DNA from: Pyricularia pennisetigena
Taxonomy: Eukaryota > Ascomycota > Sordariomycetes > Magnaporthales > Pyriculariaceae
Assembly (NCBI RefSeq): GCF_004337985.1
Contig: NC_043743.1
Coordinates: 62,001 to 126,000 of the forward strand
Length of the DNA: 64,000 bases
Direction of reading: 5' to 3'
Positions 47,723 through 58,501 of the stretch are shown piece by piece. Positions within the stretch are counted from its first letter, which is position 1. Each line of letters begins with the position of its first letter. The notes beneath the pieces were generated by a model that did not search any database, had not been told where the DNA came from, and worked only from the letters and a program-made list of their open reading frames with translations. Made by a program: the position numbers and the translations under genes.

Positions 47723-50700
47723 AGGCGGACAACAGATGTTACATGATGGATGTCATTATGGAGAGTGAGAGTTCTTTACCGTCATGTAATGTTCAAGCCA
47801 CATGCAACGGATGTACAGCGACGTCATCTGCATGGAATTTTAAACCATAGGCAGTGTAAGAGCCCCGGACACAGCTGCCGGGGGCATTACTGGTCTTGCG
47901 GTATAAGGATGCTTGCTGCTCACTATGCCCGCAGACCGTCGATGTCGTCCCACAACGGCGCTTACTAAATAATGAGAGTCAGCAGTTCTTCTTGTTTAAT
48001 TTCCGTATACGTCTTTGCGTTACGAGCAAATCACCGAGGAGCATTTGTTTTTATTTCTTTATTTTTTATTTTTTTGGGGGAGGGGGGTCAGTCATAATAA
48101 CATCCTGGTCGGGCCCGATAGGACGGAAATGTTGCCGTAAATCTGACGGGCGTCGCATCTTGGTCCAGTGCTCACTTTGCATCCACCGCGCTGCGTTCCC
48201 AAATACCAACGACCCTGGTCCTCAGGGTTATTCGAAGGGTAGGTATCCCTGGTCAAGTTTCAGCTAAAAGCAACCTCTCTTCAAAAGGCAGCACCTTGTG
48301 CTCGGGCTCGTACCTTGAACCGGAAGAAATCCCGTCGTCAAGTCCCGAAAGTTTTGTTTAGATCCTGTCTGTCATTTTGGGGCGGCATCTCGGCCAGGCG
48401 GCTGATAATCGAGTCAACGCCCCACTGATCGCCCTGTAAAGGTGCAGATTCCACGATGCACCAAAGTAGCAGGCAGCTGGTGCCCTGAATGCTGATGCCG
48501 CTGGCGGTGGTTGAATGCTGGAGGACGAATAACAGGGCAGGAGTGCACACACATAGGCGCAAAAAATGCCTTCTGCATTGCAACAACACTGGGTGGGCGT
48601 GAGTGGCCGACAGGGGGCGGGTGTACAACCGGTTGTGGTGGGCTCCAGTTGGGCATCAAGATGCGCCGGCCAAGCTTATCGAGTGGGCAGATCAGATCAC
48701 GCCCCCATTCTTCCACATTTTTTCTTTCTTTCTTTTTCTTGGATTCACGCCCTGTTTCTTTTTCAACATTGAGCTCTTAGAAACACAAGGCTGCCAGAGT
48801 GCTAAGTTCCCTTTGGACGGAATATTCTGCTCCGTAGATGCGAGTTGGGGTAGGGAGCCAAGAATGACGCAACATTACATTGATACCACACTCCTCCCGT
48901 CGACCCTCCACAACGGATTTGCCATATGCAACTGGCTTCACTGGACCTCTTGATTGACCTGGGGAGTTGGGCTTCCTATTGTATATGTAAGTAGGGAGGG
49001 TAGCAATGATAGGCAGGCATGAAGTACTCGCCCGAGGGGATTTCGCCACTTGTAACCTGACACTAACCACTTACATTGGTGTGCGATCGTTCGAATATTC
49101 GTATGTATGTTTGCCCGGGAGCTTTGTTGCTCCTCAACTCACTTGAGGAAGTGCGGAATGAAGTGGACATGGCCCTCAGCTCCCAGGGACCAGGGTTTCG
49201 GATTTGGCATTCGGGGCTGAATGAGGACGGGTGGCTTTTTCAACTCTAAACTCCACCTCTTCTTCTTGAATAATTTGCGAGTGGTGTGCACTGGTTCTGC
49301 AAAGTCTATACGCAAGGATAGATACATAACTTGGCTTGCGTGCATGTTGTGCTTTTGTCAATAGTCGACAGGTAGTAGATCACAACGACATGGTTTGGCA
49401 GTGCAGCCAATCATTGCCTGCAAAATAGTAACATTTGCCATGATCAGACTGTGGCTTGTGCGGGAAGATATGCAGGATAGTCCCCTTTCCTATGGCCTGT
49501 TGAAGTAAACAAATAAATGTTGGGCGGCTCGTCCTTGTCAAAATCGGCCCTGAGAAGCATTTTGTGTGCGTTTGTTGAAAGCTCCGCGCGTCCATGGCGT
49601 CGATAGGCACAACAACGTACTAGGGAACACGGAAGAGACCCAGGGTCTGTGCTTTGTTGTTGTCTCTTCATTTGTTTTGTTAAGCTCGTCAAATTGAACC
49701 TGGCTGCACTAGCCATTGCCCAGGATGGCAAGGATGGATACCTCCAGATGAGGCATATACCTTGTGATACGTTGATTACCCCATACGGAATAGCCCGATA
49801 ATCCTTTTGAGTGTGAGCTGCGGGCCTCGACCGGTCTCGAAGCAGCGCTTGCAACGAATAGAATATATTGAATTCCGAATCTCGATGAGATTGCTGCAGT
49901 GCCGTTCGGAGGGTCTGTTTGCCCGTGATCATGTCGTATCGAGCCTATCTAGCCCGCGGAGATGTTTGAAAAAAATTTAGTAAACGAGGATTGCAGAATT
50001 GGTTTTTTATTCTTCACTTTGGGGGTTTTCCCCTTCCCCTCGCCTCTGTCGCTCGGCCTGTACGCAAAACGGATTACAAAGATCATAAAAAAAGCGATGT
50101 AGTTAGCGCGCTAATCGTACTTACCCGCAACGGCAATACGACGTGTGATTTTCAAGGCGGGGCCCCTGTCCATCGTCATTGTACAGTAAGACATGTTTCA
50201 CTGAATAATGAAGGAACCAGACAAGTGGGACAGACAGAAAGACAGACAGACAGACAGACAGGCAATGGCTCCTGCCCCCGTCTTGCCCGTACGCAAGTTC
50301 ACATTACTCCGTACAGTGCCTACTTGCACTCGATCGTGATTTCCTTATATGCCGTCCTTCCATCGTGATCCGCCTTATGTGGACTTCTGATTTCATCAGT
50401 TAAGGTAACCTCCCCGATACAATTTTCAATTGGCCCAAGTATATGGCCAAAGTCGATTACTACTTACACAGTCAGCCTTCCATTGGGGGTGGGTTGAACC
50501 CACTTTACTATGTACATCATCCATTCGGAGAAGTTATCGAGATTCATCCATAGATCTTGGCTTGTTCAGACAAGGTAGATAACGTAGTAGGTACCTACCT
50601 TAGGTACTGATAATACCCTGATTGTGCTTCCGGTATTGTAGATGCCATACCCTTGGATGCTGAAGCAAAGTTACCAAGACGATCACTGCTTACTGTAGCA

Positions 50701-51194
50701 TGTAGCTTACCTGGCTGGCTTGGTTCTGATTTTTAAGCGACGGGTGATATCCGGCCCCAGGGTACGGTAGGTAAATTTCTTGTGTTACCTTTACATTATG
50801 TTCTGACCCCACCGATCAGGAACGGCTGCTCAGGAGATTTCGCCCGCGTATTTGCTCGTCGACCACACCAACGAATCGCGCAGGGGTACTCGGCATTTGG
50901 CCCGATACCTATCAATACGAAAACCAAGCTTGCCAAGGTAGGTACTTATCAATCAAATACCAAGGCACCCACAGTGCCCTGGATGACATCAATAAAGGCG
51001 GGCCTCAACATCGTAGCAACAACTACTTACTGGGTTGATGGGCAATCCGCGCCTTTGGCACCGCAAGGGATCAGGTAACCTATCTTGTTTGACAACGGTA
51101 TCAACAAACCCCTGAAAACCAGTCCGCAGCGAGAACATGTCATCATTATAATTTATAATCATCACAGTCGTCATCATCACCTCCACAACAGTGG
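46233..51194. other. 5-kb gene-poor region
   Basis: This is the longest stretch of the window without a gene I can support. The P450 promoter is at its left end. Open frames at 47204-47605, 48338-48628, 49444-49932 (minus) and 46630-47001 (plus) carry no recognisable motif. A 30-base A tract, a short ACAG/GACA run near 50231-50262 and AGGTAGGTAC-type decamers near 50591 and 50936 are the only clear structures. No transposon coding remnant was seen. Confidence 0.5.
47689..47718 (+). repeat. poly-A mononucleotide tract (A30)
   Basis: An uninterrupted run of 30 A lies in the gene-poor region. It has no adjacent coding sequence that would mark it as the tail of a retroelement. Confidence 0.9.
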
Positions 51195-52076
51195 ATGCCG
51201 CTCACCATCATCGGCCTCGTGACTGCCATCTACCTGACCAGCAGAGTCATGTCCTTTGTAAGGCTTTATGTCTGCCCGTCGAGAATCGGACGCTACTTGC
51301 ACTGCGCTGTCAACGAAACAAGATCACACGAAGCGACCGTGGGCACTGGCCAACACGGTCGCCAGCTAACCGCCGAGCTGGCTGCGGTTGAGGCCGAGTC
51401 GCGACGCGAGTTCCCAGCCCGCGAGTTCTGCCTCCTCTCTAAAAGTGCCGTGCGCCACCATCCGAGGGCGCCGTCGATTTCGGTTCCATCGCCGCCTATG
51501 TCCGCGATCCGCCCCTGAAGATCGCGGTGAACAAAACTGGCAGGCGGCTGAATCCAAAATTTGCCTCATTGGATGCATATTCTCACCATTCCCATCGCTG
51601 CCGACATGTCCCTGAACGTGATGTCCCCTCGTGCACTTCCTTGCGCGGCTGCTGCCGCTCATGGCACGCAATGGATCGGCGCTGTTGATCAACATACGCA
51701 GCATCGCCGAAACGAGCTTGCTGACACGGTAAATCCACAGCCCCTCAAAAGTCTTCGCGATGAACAATGACGCGTTGCATCAGCCTAAATGGCCAGTTTT
51801 GATGGATATGAGGGCCGCAAGAAGATCCAAGTGCTCGGCGTCCGGGTCGGCCAGACTGCGGAAACTCGGAGTCCCCGAGTCAATTTGGGCCTGAACATGC
51901 CCAGCGTGCGAACCATGGCGCGCGCGATCCTCGTAAGAATAGGCTGCGATAGGACCGTTGTGGTCCTGTCTCTTCTTCACGGGCTGCAGGCTGCAATAGT
52001 AGAAGCATTGTCCGAGTTTGTCAGAGCGAGCATACCCGTCAAGGTAACCAAGGATCCGATTTATAGAGTTTCCTGA
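51195..52076 (+). pseudogene. decayed SDR gene (membrane-anchored 3-ketoacyl reductase-like)
   Basis: Pieces of an SDR protein occur in the right order but in different frames. At 51195 an anchor-like start reads MPLTIIGLVTAIYLTS and RLYVCPSRIGRYLH. Near 51370-51450 is ELAAVEAESRREFPAREF, typical of the segment after the cofactor motif. At 51464-51580 another frame reads DFGSIAAYVRDPPLKIAVNK where the NNVG motif would be. At 51637-51729 a further frame reads FLARLLPLMARNGSALLINI, then meets a stop (TAA 51730) where the Tyr/Lys active site should follow. From 51803 the end of the domain is recognisable (KKIQVLGVRVGQTA, MARAILVRIGCDRTVVV). The TGxxxGxG and YxxxK motifs are not found intact. Several indels and an internal loss explain the breaks. 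Similar in kind to the intact SDR at 35017, but the anchor sequence points to a different subfamily. Confidence 0.7.
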
Positions 52077-53047
52077 TGAGAAAACACCCCAATAAAGAGG
52101 ATGACTGTGGTAGCGTGATATTGACTGATACTAATCTAGTGAAAGCCTAAGCCTGGGTGTCTTCGTATCTAGTCTGGGTTTATCGAGTCTGCGGGGAGAA
52201 TATCTCGATTGGTGTCTCCCTAATCCATTGGCCAGTGATGGATATTGTAGTTCCTGCTGGTATTGTGTGCCCGGCTAGATAGGAGGTATCCAGGTCAGTG
52301 GCCTGGTATGCATTTCCACGCTCGTCAGAAGATCGACAAGTGCCGGTGGCCTTCTACTTAGCAGCACATGTCCCATCTTGTTAGATGAGCGATTGCGCAT
52401 TCCTCATTGCTGGTAAGAGTAATGTTTCGTGATCGAACACTGGTGTTTTTGAAACCTCAAGAGCTGGACTCGCATATGGCATGGATTTGGTAGGTGCCAT
52501 AGTATGCCCGAACAAAACGGTGCGGTCAAGTCGATGAACTACTGTAGTAGTGATGGAAAAGAGGATAAGGGTGAGAAGAAGAAAAAAATACTATGTGATA
52601 AAGTCCTTTTTCAATACTTGTATGCGGACCAGATTATGGACACTGCTCAATGCGGAGAGTGTAATTAACTGGTTCACTTTTGCAGCTGTTGAAGCTTGGT
52701 TTCTCAGTACCAAAGTACCGTCGTTAGTTTGCAGGTCGGCTAATCTTTCCACCCCAGCCCTCCTAAACAAGGTGCAGGCAGACAGACTAAGAAGACCCAC
52801 AAATACAGGAACTGAGATTCCCCACAAACAGCAACGTCCATCCGCAACCACAACGTTTATTCCTACGACACCATGTACCTATACACAGGCGCACATTAGA
52901 CCAACCGACTTCAGCCGCTTGTGGGTGCGCATATCAAAGAGGAGAATACAGACAACAACCGTCGCTCTCCAACTTATACTTCTAAACCAGAAGGTCCGTG
53001 TCTTTAACTCCACAAGGGCCTTGATTTTGGTTTACTTTCCCGGCCTC

Positions 53048-53079
<32 letters not shown>

Positions 53080-53080
53080 N

Positions 53081-53145
<65 letters not shown>

Positions 53146-53158
53146 AAAGGCAATCACC
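52077..53158. other. intergenic region upstream of the DUF4604 gene
   Basis: Apart from the T tract, single N and GA repeat at the right end, nothing was recognised. The open frame 52550-53146 runs through the T tract and repeat and is not credible. Confidence 0.5.
53049..53141 (+). repeat. T30 tract, single N, and (GA)30 microsatellite
   Basis: A 30-base T run is followed by A and one unresolved base (N at 53080), then about 30 GA units ending 17 bases before the ATG at 53159. The N marks an unresolved join between the two repeats, so their lengths are uncertain. Confidence 0.95.
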
Positions 53159-53785
53159 ATGTCGCAAAAGATCACGGGCAAGAACCTCTCATACTCCCAA
53201 AATCTCCCGCCTTTCCTCGCGCGCCTACAAGGGCAAGGCCGCGGGCCCGCAGATGGGCCGGACCCGATACTGGCCGGGCGGCGGCGGGCGGCGCGGCCGC
53301 GCGATGACGAGGAGGATGCGCCCGTTGTGCTGGATGAGCAGGGCAACGTCGTCGACGATGTGCGCGTTGGCGTAGATGGATCGGCGGTAAGGACCGGTTC
53401 CGGCAGCGGTGACGGCGACGACGGTGGTGGTGATGGGGAGGCTGGCGGCAAGAATGCGGGCGATGGCGGTGGTGCGGAAAGAGAGGTCGGGATCGGGGCT
53501 AGGAAGAGAAAGGTTGCCGCGGGCAGGGTGATTGGTGGAGCGGACGAGGACGAGGACGAGGAGGGTGATGGTGGTGATGACGAGGTCGCAGGCAGGAAGA
53601 CGGGCAAGGGCGGCAAGAGGAAAGCCGTCACGACGGACCACGATGCGGACAAAGAGACGACACGCACCACTGCAGCATCCAAGGCAACAGCAGCAACCTC
53701 AACCGGGGCCGGAAAGTCAACGAGTGGCAAAGGGCAGAAGAAGGCCAAGAAGATCAAGCTCAGCTTTGGAGACGATGGGGATTGA
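53159..53785 (+). CDS. DUF4604-domain nuclear-type protein
   Basis: Single exon, 208 residues. The N-terminus KNLSYSQNLPPFLARLQGQ and the C-terminal KKAKKIKLSFGDD are the two conserved ends of the DUF4604 family (PF15377), here separated by a low-complexity middle rich in Gly, Asp, Glu, Ala and Lys. The segment AVVLDEQGNVVDD-like (read as PVVLDEQGNVVDD) is also typical. There is no signal peptide or membrane segment. Lys/Arg clusters such as ARKRKVAAGR suggest nuclear localisation. The family's role is not established in fungi. A long GA repeat lies immediately upstream and probably forms part of the leader. The next gene, on the opposite strand, is convergent. Confidence 0.85.
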   Translation: MSQKITGKNLSYSQNLPPFLARLQGQGRGPADGPDPILAGRRRAARPRDDEEDAPVVLDEQGNVVDDVRVGVDGSAVRTGSGSGDGDDGGGDGEAGGKNAGDGGGAEREVGIGARKRKVAAGRVIGGADEDEDEEGDGGDDEVAGRKTGKGGKRKAVTTDHDADKETTRTTAASKATAATSTGAGKSTSGKGQKKAKKIKLSFGDDGD

Positions 53786-54367
53786 TGCGGGTCTTGCACA
53801 CGTCCCTGTTTCCCAGGACCATTTCGGTAAACAGCTCAGTCGAGACCTGACCTGGCTTAGTCGCAGATAGCAGAAGCAGCGCGCCATCGTTACACTGTTG
53901 CGCGATCAAAAGCAGCAACCCAAGACCAGGTCACCTTTATTTTGGGCCGCGCAGACACAGAAGGCGGCTGCCTGTACCGCTGGCGAGCCAGACCTCACAT
54001 GAATACCGGTCAGCAATACCTCAAAAGCTCCTCTTGCGAAGAGCGAATTACCCAAGGCCACTCCAGTACAGCTACTGCTAGGGCCGAGATTAGTTTTCTC
54101 TATAGATCATCCTCAGGCGCACAAAACATCCAGCCCGAAATAGCATGCAGTCCTCTCCGAGTAACAAAGAAGAAAAATCAGTCTATTCACTTCACCGTCC
54201 CGCAGACTATTCTACAAAATGCGAACAACACCATGGCTTTTAATCCCCAGACCCCATCGCTAAGGTTTGTGTTGGGGCATATCCAGCTGATTGATGTACC
54301 GGCCCGGGCGTTTCGTTATCTTGAAGCACCTCAAAAGCAAGCAGCGAAGAAAGAGCTTCTATTTTCC
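53786..54367. other. convergent 3' intergenic region
   Basis: This is the spacer between the stop codons of the DUF4604 gene (plus) and the cytochrome oxidase subunit gene (minus). An open frame crossing it overlaps the antisense of the oxidase gene and is not believed. No gene was recognised. Confidence 0.45.
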
Positions 54368-55383
54368 TTAGTAGTACTTGGGGTGGACGTAGTCGGCAAA
54401 AGTCTTGACGTCCTCCTGTGCGTGGTGGTCGTGGCCGTGGTGATGGTCGTCCTCCTTGCCAACAAACTCCATCTTGAAAACGCTGCCGCACTCGGGGCAG
54501 CGCTCGACGGGGCGCTTCTTGTCCATCTGTTTATTTGTCAATATATCGATTAGCCTTGTCCCTTTTTGTTGTTGGTGTCTTTTCACCACGGGTCGCCCAA
54601 GGGCATGGAAGAGAACTCACGCCGAGCCAGAGGACCTCGTGCGAGTCCTTGGGGAAGCCAGTGCATCCAACAAATTGCTCCTCACCGGCGGAGCGGACCA
54701 TCACGGGCTTGTCGATGGTACCCTTGTAGGGGGCATCCAGGGGCTTCATGTTGAAAATGTCGATGCCCTCCATCTTACCAAGAATCTCGAGACGCTCGAG
54801 ACCAGTCGACTGCTCCAAATCCGTAGGGACGGTACCAGCCTTGGCACCGGGGCCGACAAGGTCGTCGATGGTCTTGATGTCTGTGCAGAAGGCACGAAAG
54901 GAGTTAGTTAGAATCGAACTGCTTTTCATATATGAAGGTCGTCCACAATATTTTGTCTCATTTGTGTCCCACGGAACCAGAATCAAAACTGGCCGTAGAG
55001 AAACCATTGTAGAAAAATTGCGGCGCCTGCATAAGTTCCCAAGACTTCGAGAGAATAAGGCGAGAAGAGTGCGTCAAGAGAGAGGTTCTGGTGTCGTACC
55101 GGCGAGAGTCTGGACCTTGGGAGTCGGTGCCTTCGATTCGCTTTCGTTGGAGCCTGTCGATTGTGCAATTGAAGATACCAGTCAGTTCTGAAATCGATCA
55201 ATTGGTCCCAGAAGGTCACTCGATTCGCAGCTATTATCATAGCTATCATGCCGAGCCAGGCAGAAAGGACCAGGCAGCAATCCGGGTCAACTCACGGCGA
55301 GCAACCGAGGTCACAAAGCTTCGGCGCACAACGCCCGAGACGGCGGCGCGACGCGCGACACCAAAGGCAGTTCGTGACAACAT
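54368..55383 (-). CDS. COX4: cytochrome c oxidase zinc-binding subunit (yeast COX4, animal COX5B)
   Basis: Four exons: 55383-55296, 55153-55100, 54880-54621 and 54526-54368, giving 186 residues. The first 35 residues (MLSRTAFGVARRAAVSGVVR, then RSFVTSVAR) are rich in Arg and free of acids, a clear mitochondrial presequence. The mature part has GPGAKAGTVPTDLEQSTGLE and GEEQFVGCTGFPKDSHEVLW, then RCPECGSVFKMEFVG. The two cysteines of CPEC, the earlier GC cysteine and the nearby His correspond to the zinc site of the yeast protein. A His-rich patch (HHHGHDHH) precedes the C-terminus VHPKYY. The subunit is needed for assembly of complex IV in the inner mitochondrial membrane. The length is about 30 residues above yeast because of the His-rich segment and presequence. 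Confidence 0.95.
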
Positions 55384-56964
55384 TGCGATGAGGTCAATTG
55401 GGTGGTTTCGGGGGAGGGGAGAGTTTTCTGACGGTCGTGGGGGCGGCCGGGTGTGTTCGTTTTGTTGTGTTGCTCTTTGCGAAAAGCGGGATTTGGGAAG
55501 TGAGGATTTGACGTTGACGAAATCCCGGATGGCCTGATTCAAGGCCCAGTGGAATCAGGCACACACTCACTGGCTAACGCAAGGCTGGGCTGCTACCAGC
55601 GTTGCTCCACAGGACAGGAGCTAATTACTAATTTGGGAATGGTATGGAAATTTGTTCAGTCACGTGATTTTACCTTAACGTTGGTACTCGTCTGTTGCGT
55701 TTTGTATTACCTACCTCCTATTTTCTCGACCTGCCATATCACAATGTCCTTTAAATCTGTGGATTGTCACATACATGTTTTGTGGATTTTTTTGAGCATC
55801 TGGGATGGGCGTCTGGGATGGGAATGGAAGTAAACAACATAAACTTCAAGGACAGTAAAGACGAATTACGTACGTGGAATGGTATCTTATCTGCGTATAT
55901 TGTTTGTTCACCTGCTATCTGTGAGCAGCTTTTCCCGATAACATTGTTAGAACTTGGGTCGGAAATGGGATTGTGCTGCGCCATATTTGTTTGGCAGGTT
56001 ATATTATCCAGTCGTCGGCATTAGCTAAACGTTTTTTTTTTTTTTTTTTTTTTTTCAATCGCAACACTCTTGTGTCAAGCATCTCTAGTGCTGCTTTCAT
56101 GGCGACGCCACAACACACCAGCATTTCAGTAACATCCACAGATTCCTGGGGGGCACTGGGCCATGTTTGTGCCATTGTCGCTTGGGAACACGCCCCTTGA
56201 CTCTAGCTGTCGCCTGGAGTTGACTTGTTTGGGTCCTGATATCTGATATGGCTGTAAAGAGGGACTGAAAGAGACCATGACTACGAACGGACTACTACCT
56301 TTGGCAACAACCTCATGGCTCGCGGTTCCACGAACGATCCGAGGCGCGAACCTATCGTGGGTGGATCTCGAATATTAACCCGGCGGAAGACACGGGGTCC
56401 ACGAACGACATATACATGGTGCCGTGACGAGTATTGACATTACATGTTGGGTTCAACTCTCATTGGCTCCTCCCCCCGGCAAGGATACTTACTGGTCGAT
56501 GTTGCAATGCAATATCGGCCACAAGCAGGGCTCACCTATTGTTTACATCATCTTTAGTGTTCCATCACTTTCCGAACCAGACTGTGCGCCGGGAATTAGT
56601 AAAAGCCACACTGAGATAGTGACACACTGTTACTGTTGGCAAAATGTGACAAGTACGAGGGAGGAGAGAACTAAGATGATCTGTAGAGCTTTAAAAACTA
56701 GCAATAAGCAGCCAGACGTAAGAGTATGGAGTATGAAAGAGACGAGCCACCCAAGCGCCGAGGACGCCAGCCGTCCAAAAAGATTAGGTACAAAGTCATA
56801 ACCATAACCAGAAAGGATGGAAATATTAAAAAGGACCAGCGTTACTTGCCGCAGGCAGAAAAGACGAATAAAAAAAGCAATTGCTCCCCTCCTTATGCGT
56901 GCATTAGATTCATACCCATCGAAACAACGAAACTTTACGTGGAATTTCAAGCTTTGCCTTTTTT
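55384..56964. other. intergenic region
   Basis: This holds the promoter of the cytochrome oxidase subunit gene and the 3' region of the GH16 gene. A T run lies at about 56032-56055. Frames at 55549-55833 and 56424-56801 match nothing recognisable. Confidence 0.45.
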
Positions 56965-58501
56965 TCACAGCATGACCAGTCCCGCAAAAGCCACCACGAC
57001 GGCGAAGGCGCTGCTGCCTCCCAGGATGCTGGGTGTTTCGACTCTACCACCGGCGTTCTTGGACGAACCGCTGGACCCGCATTGCTGAACAAAGTTTGAT
57101 GTCAAGCAATCGTCGGCCGGTTGCGCTGCCTGCCCGCCGCCCTGGTTGGTACCGGACTGGCCGGGCCCGATGCCGCTACCACCGGGAACCGAAGGAATTT
57201 GGGTGCCAGTTGCCGACGCTTCGGGTTTGCTCTTGTCGCCGCCCTTGTTCATGTCCAGACCCGTGGCTTGGAATGACGAGAGGATGCCGTTCTTGTCGCT
57301 GTCGACGACGGTATCGTTGGTGCCCCGTGCGCTGTTGTAGTAGTAAGTCTTGCCCTTGTTGGTTCCCACGCCATTGCTGCCGTCCCAGCACTTGATCTCG
57401 ACCTCGGATACCATGGCGTAGTAGTAGCCCGGGTCCTTCAAGTCCGGGTGGTTAACCCAGTCAATGGCACCGCCTGCCCAATCGACTGTGCCCTTGGGGT
57501 TGGTGTCTGCGCCTCCAGGCCAGATGGAGAATTGAACGCGCGCCGGTGTCTGAGGGAAGTCCCACTGCTGGGCGGTGGCATTCCACGTCTCCGACCTCTT
57601 CTTTGTGCGGCCCTTCTTGCCGTCGACTGACCATGTGATCTCGTCGGGAGTCCAATTGATTTCATACTCGTGGAAGTTTTCAAACGTGTTTGACGTCCCC
57701 GTGATGTTGCCAGACTGATCGTACTTGGGTATACCCTGGAAGTAGTAGTTGGTCTGCGTAGTCTCGAGGTCGACACCAATCCACTCGTAGTCGATCTCGT
57801 CCTTGACGTCGCTGAAGAGAATGAATGCAGTGACGACGCCGCGGCCGCGGCTAGTCTTCATCTTGGCCTTGACGTTGCCGTACCACATGTAATGTGTCGA
57901 CGACAGGACCGTGCCTACGGAGCGCGGCGGCATCGTCAAGAGAAGGTTTCCATTGGATAGCAACGGCTCGCCCGTGACGACCCAGTCAGCCTTGCTTGCG
58001 TCACCGAGGTACTCGCCGACATCCTTGATATTGTCCTTGGAGTTGAAGGTGTACTTTTTGCTCTGACACGTCGGCTCGGGCACGCACGAGTCGAGAGAAA
58101 AGGACATGCGTGGATCGCAACCGCCGAGGCAGAATGCGCCGGTTCCACAATCGCCGTAGACTGTGTGACGGGGAAGCTATGCGGTTAGCTGTGGGTTTTT
58201 CTTTCTTTTTCTCACTTGCTTACTTTTCAACTTCCCAAACCCTTATCACCTGGTGGCTGGGCTAAGGCGAGGTAGACTATTTTGTGTGATGTGACTACCG
58301 AAGCAGTGTAACCAACCACCCCCCAAAGGGTAGTTACGTGCAGGGAGGACAGGACAGATCCGAGAGAGCAGACTTACGACCACAGCAAGGTGCTTCCTTT
58401 GGGCAATGCTTGTCAAGCGAGCACTTGAGACCATCTGCAGCAAGAACCGAGCGAGCGCTCAGCAAGGCAGCAGCGCCTATTGACAGGATTGTCGACTTCA
58501 T
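56965..58501 (-). CDS. GPI-anchored cell-wall transglycosylase, CRH/UTR2-like (CBM18-GH16)
   Basis: Exon 1 is 58501-58378 and exon 2 is 58160-56965, giving 439 residues. A signal peptide (residues 1-22) is followed by a chitin-binding-like Cys segment, LKCSLDKHCPKEAPCCG, continued across the splice by LYGDCGTGAFCLGGCDPR and SLDSCVPEPTC. This is the layout of UTR2/CRH2. The GH16 domain carries the catalytic motif DEIDYEW with Glu163, Asp165 and Glu167. Downstream features include NTFENFHEYEINWTPDEI, ARVQFSIWPGG and GTVDWAGGAIDW. A Ser/Gly-rich linker and hydrophobic terminus (SAFAVVVAFAGLVML) form a GPI signal. Crh enzymes link chitin to beta-1,6- and beta-1,3-glucan in the wall. The splice is supported by continuity of the family motif CCG-YGDCG. 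Confidence 0.94.

Noticed and set aside
49444..49932. 162-codon minus-strand frame in the gene-poor region
   Set aside because: It has an ATG but no recognisable domain or splice support. Transcript evidence would be required.
52550..53146. Frame running through the T tract and GA repeat
   Set aside because: Most of its length is repeat-encoded Phe, Glu and Arg and it crosses an N. Not a plausible protein.
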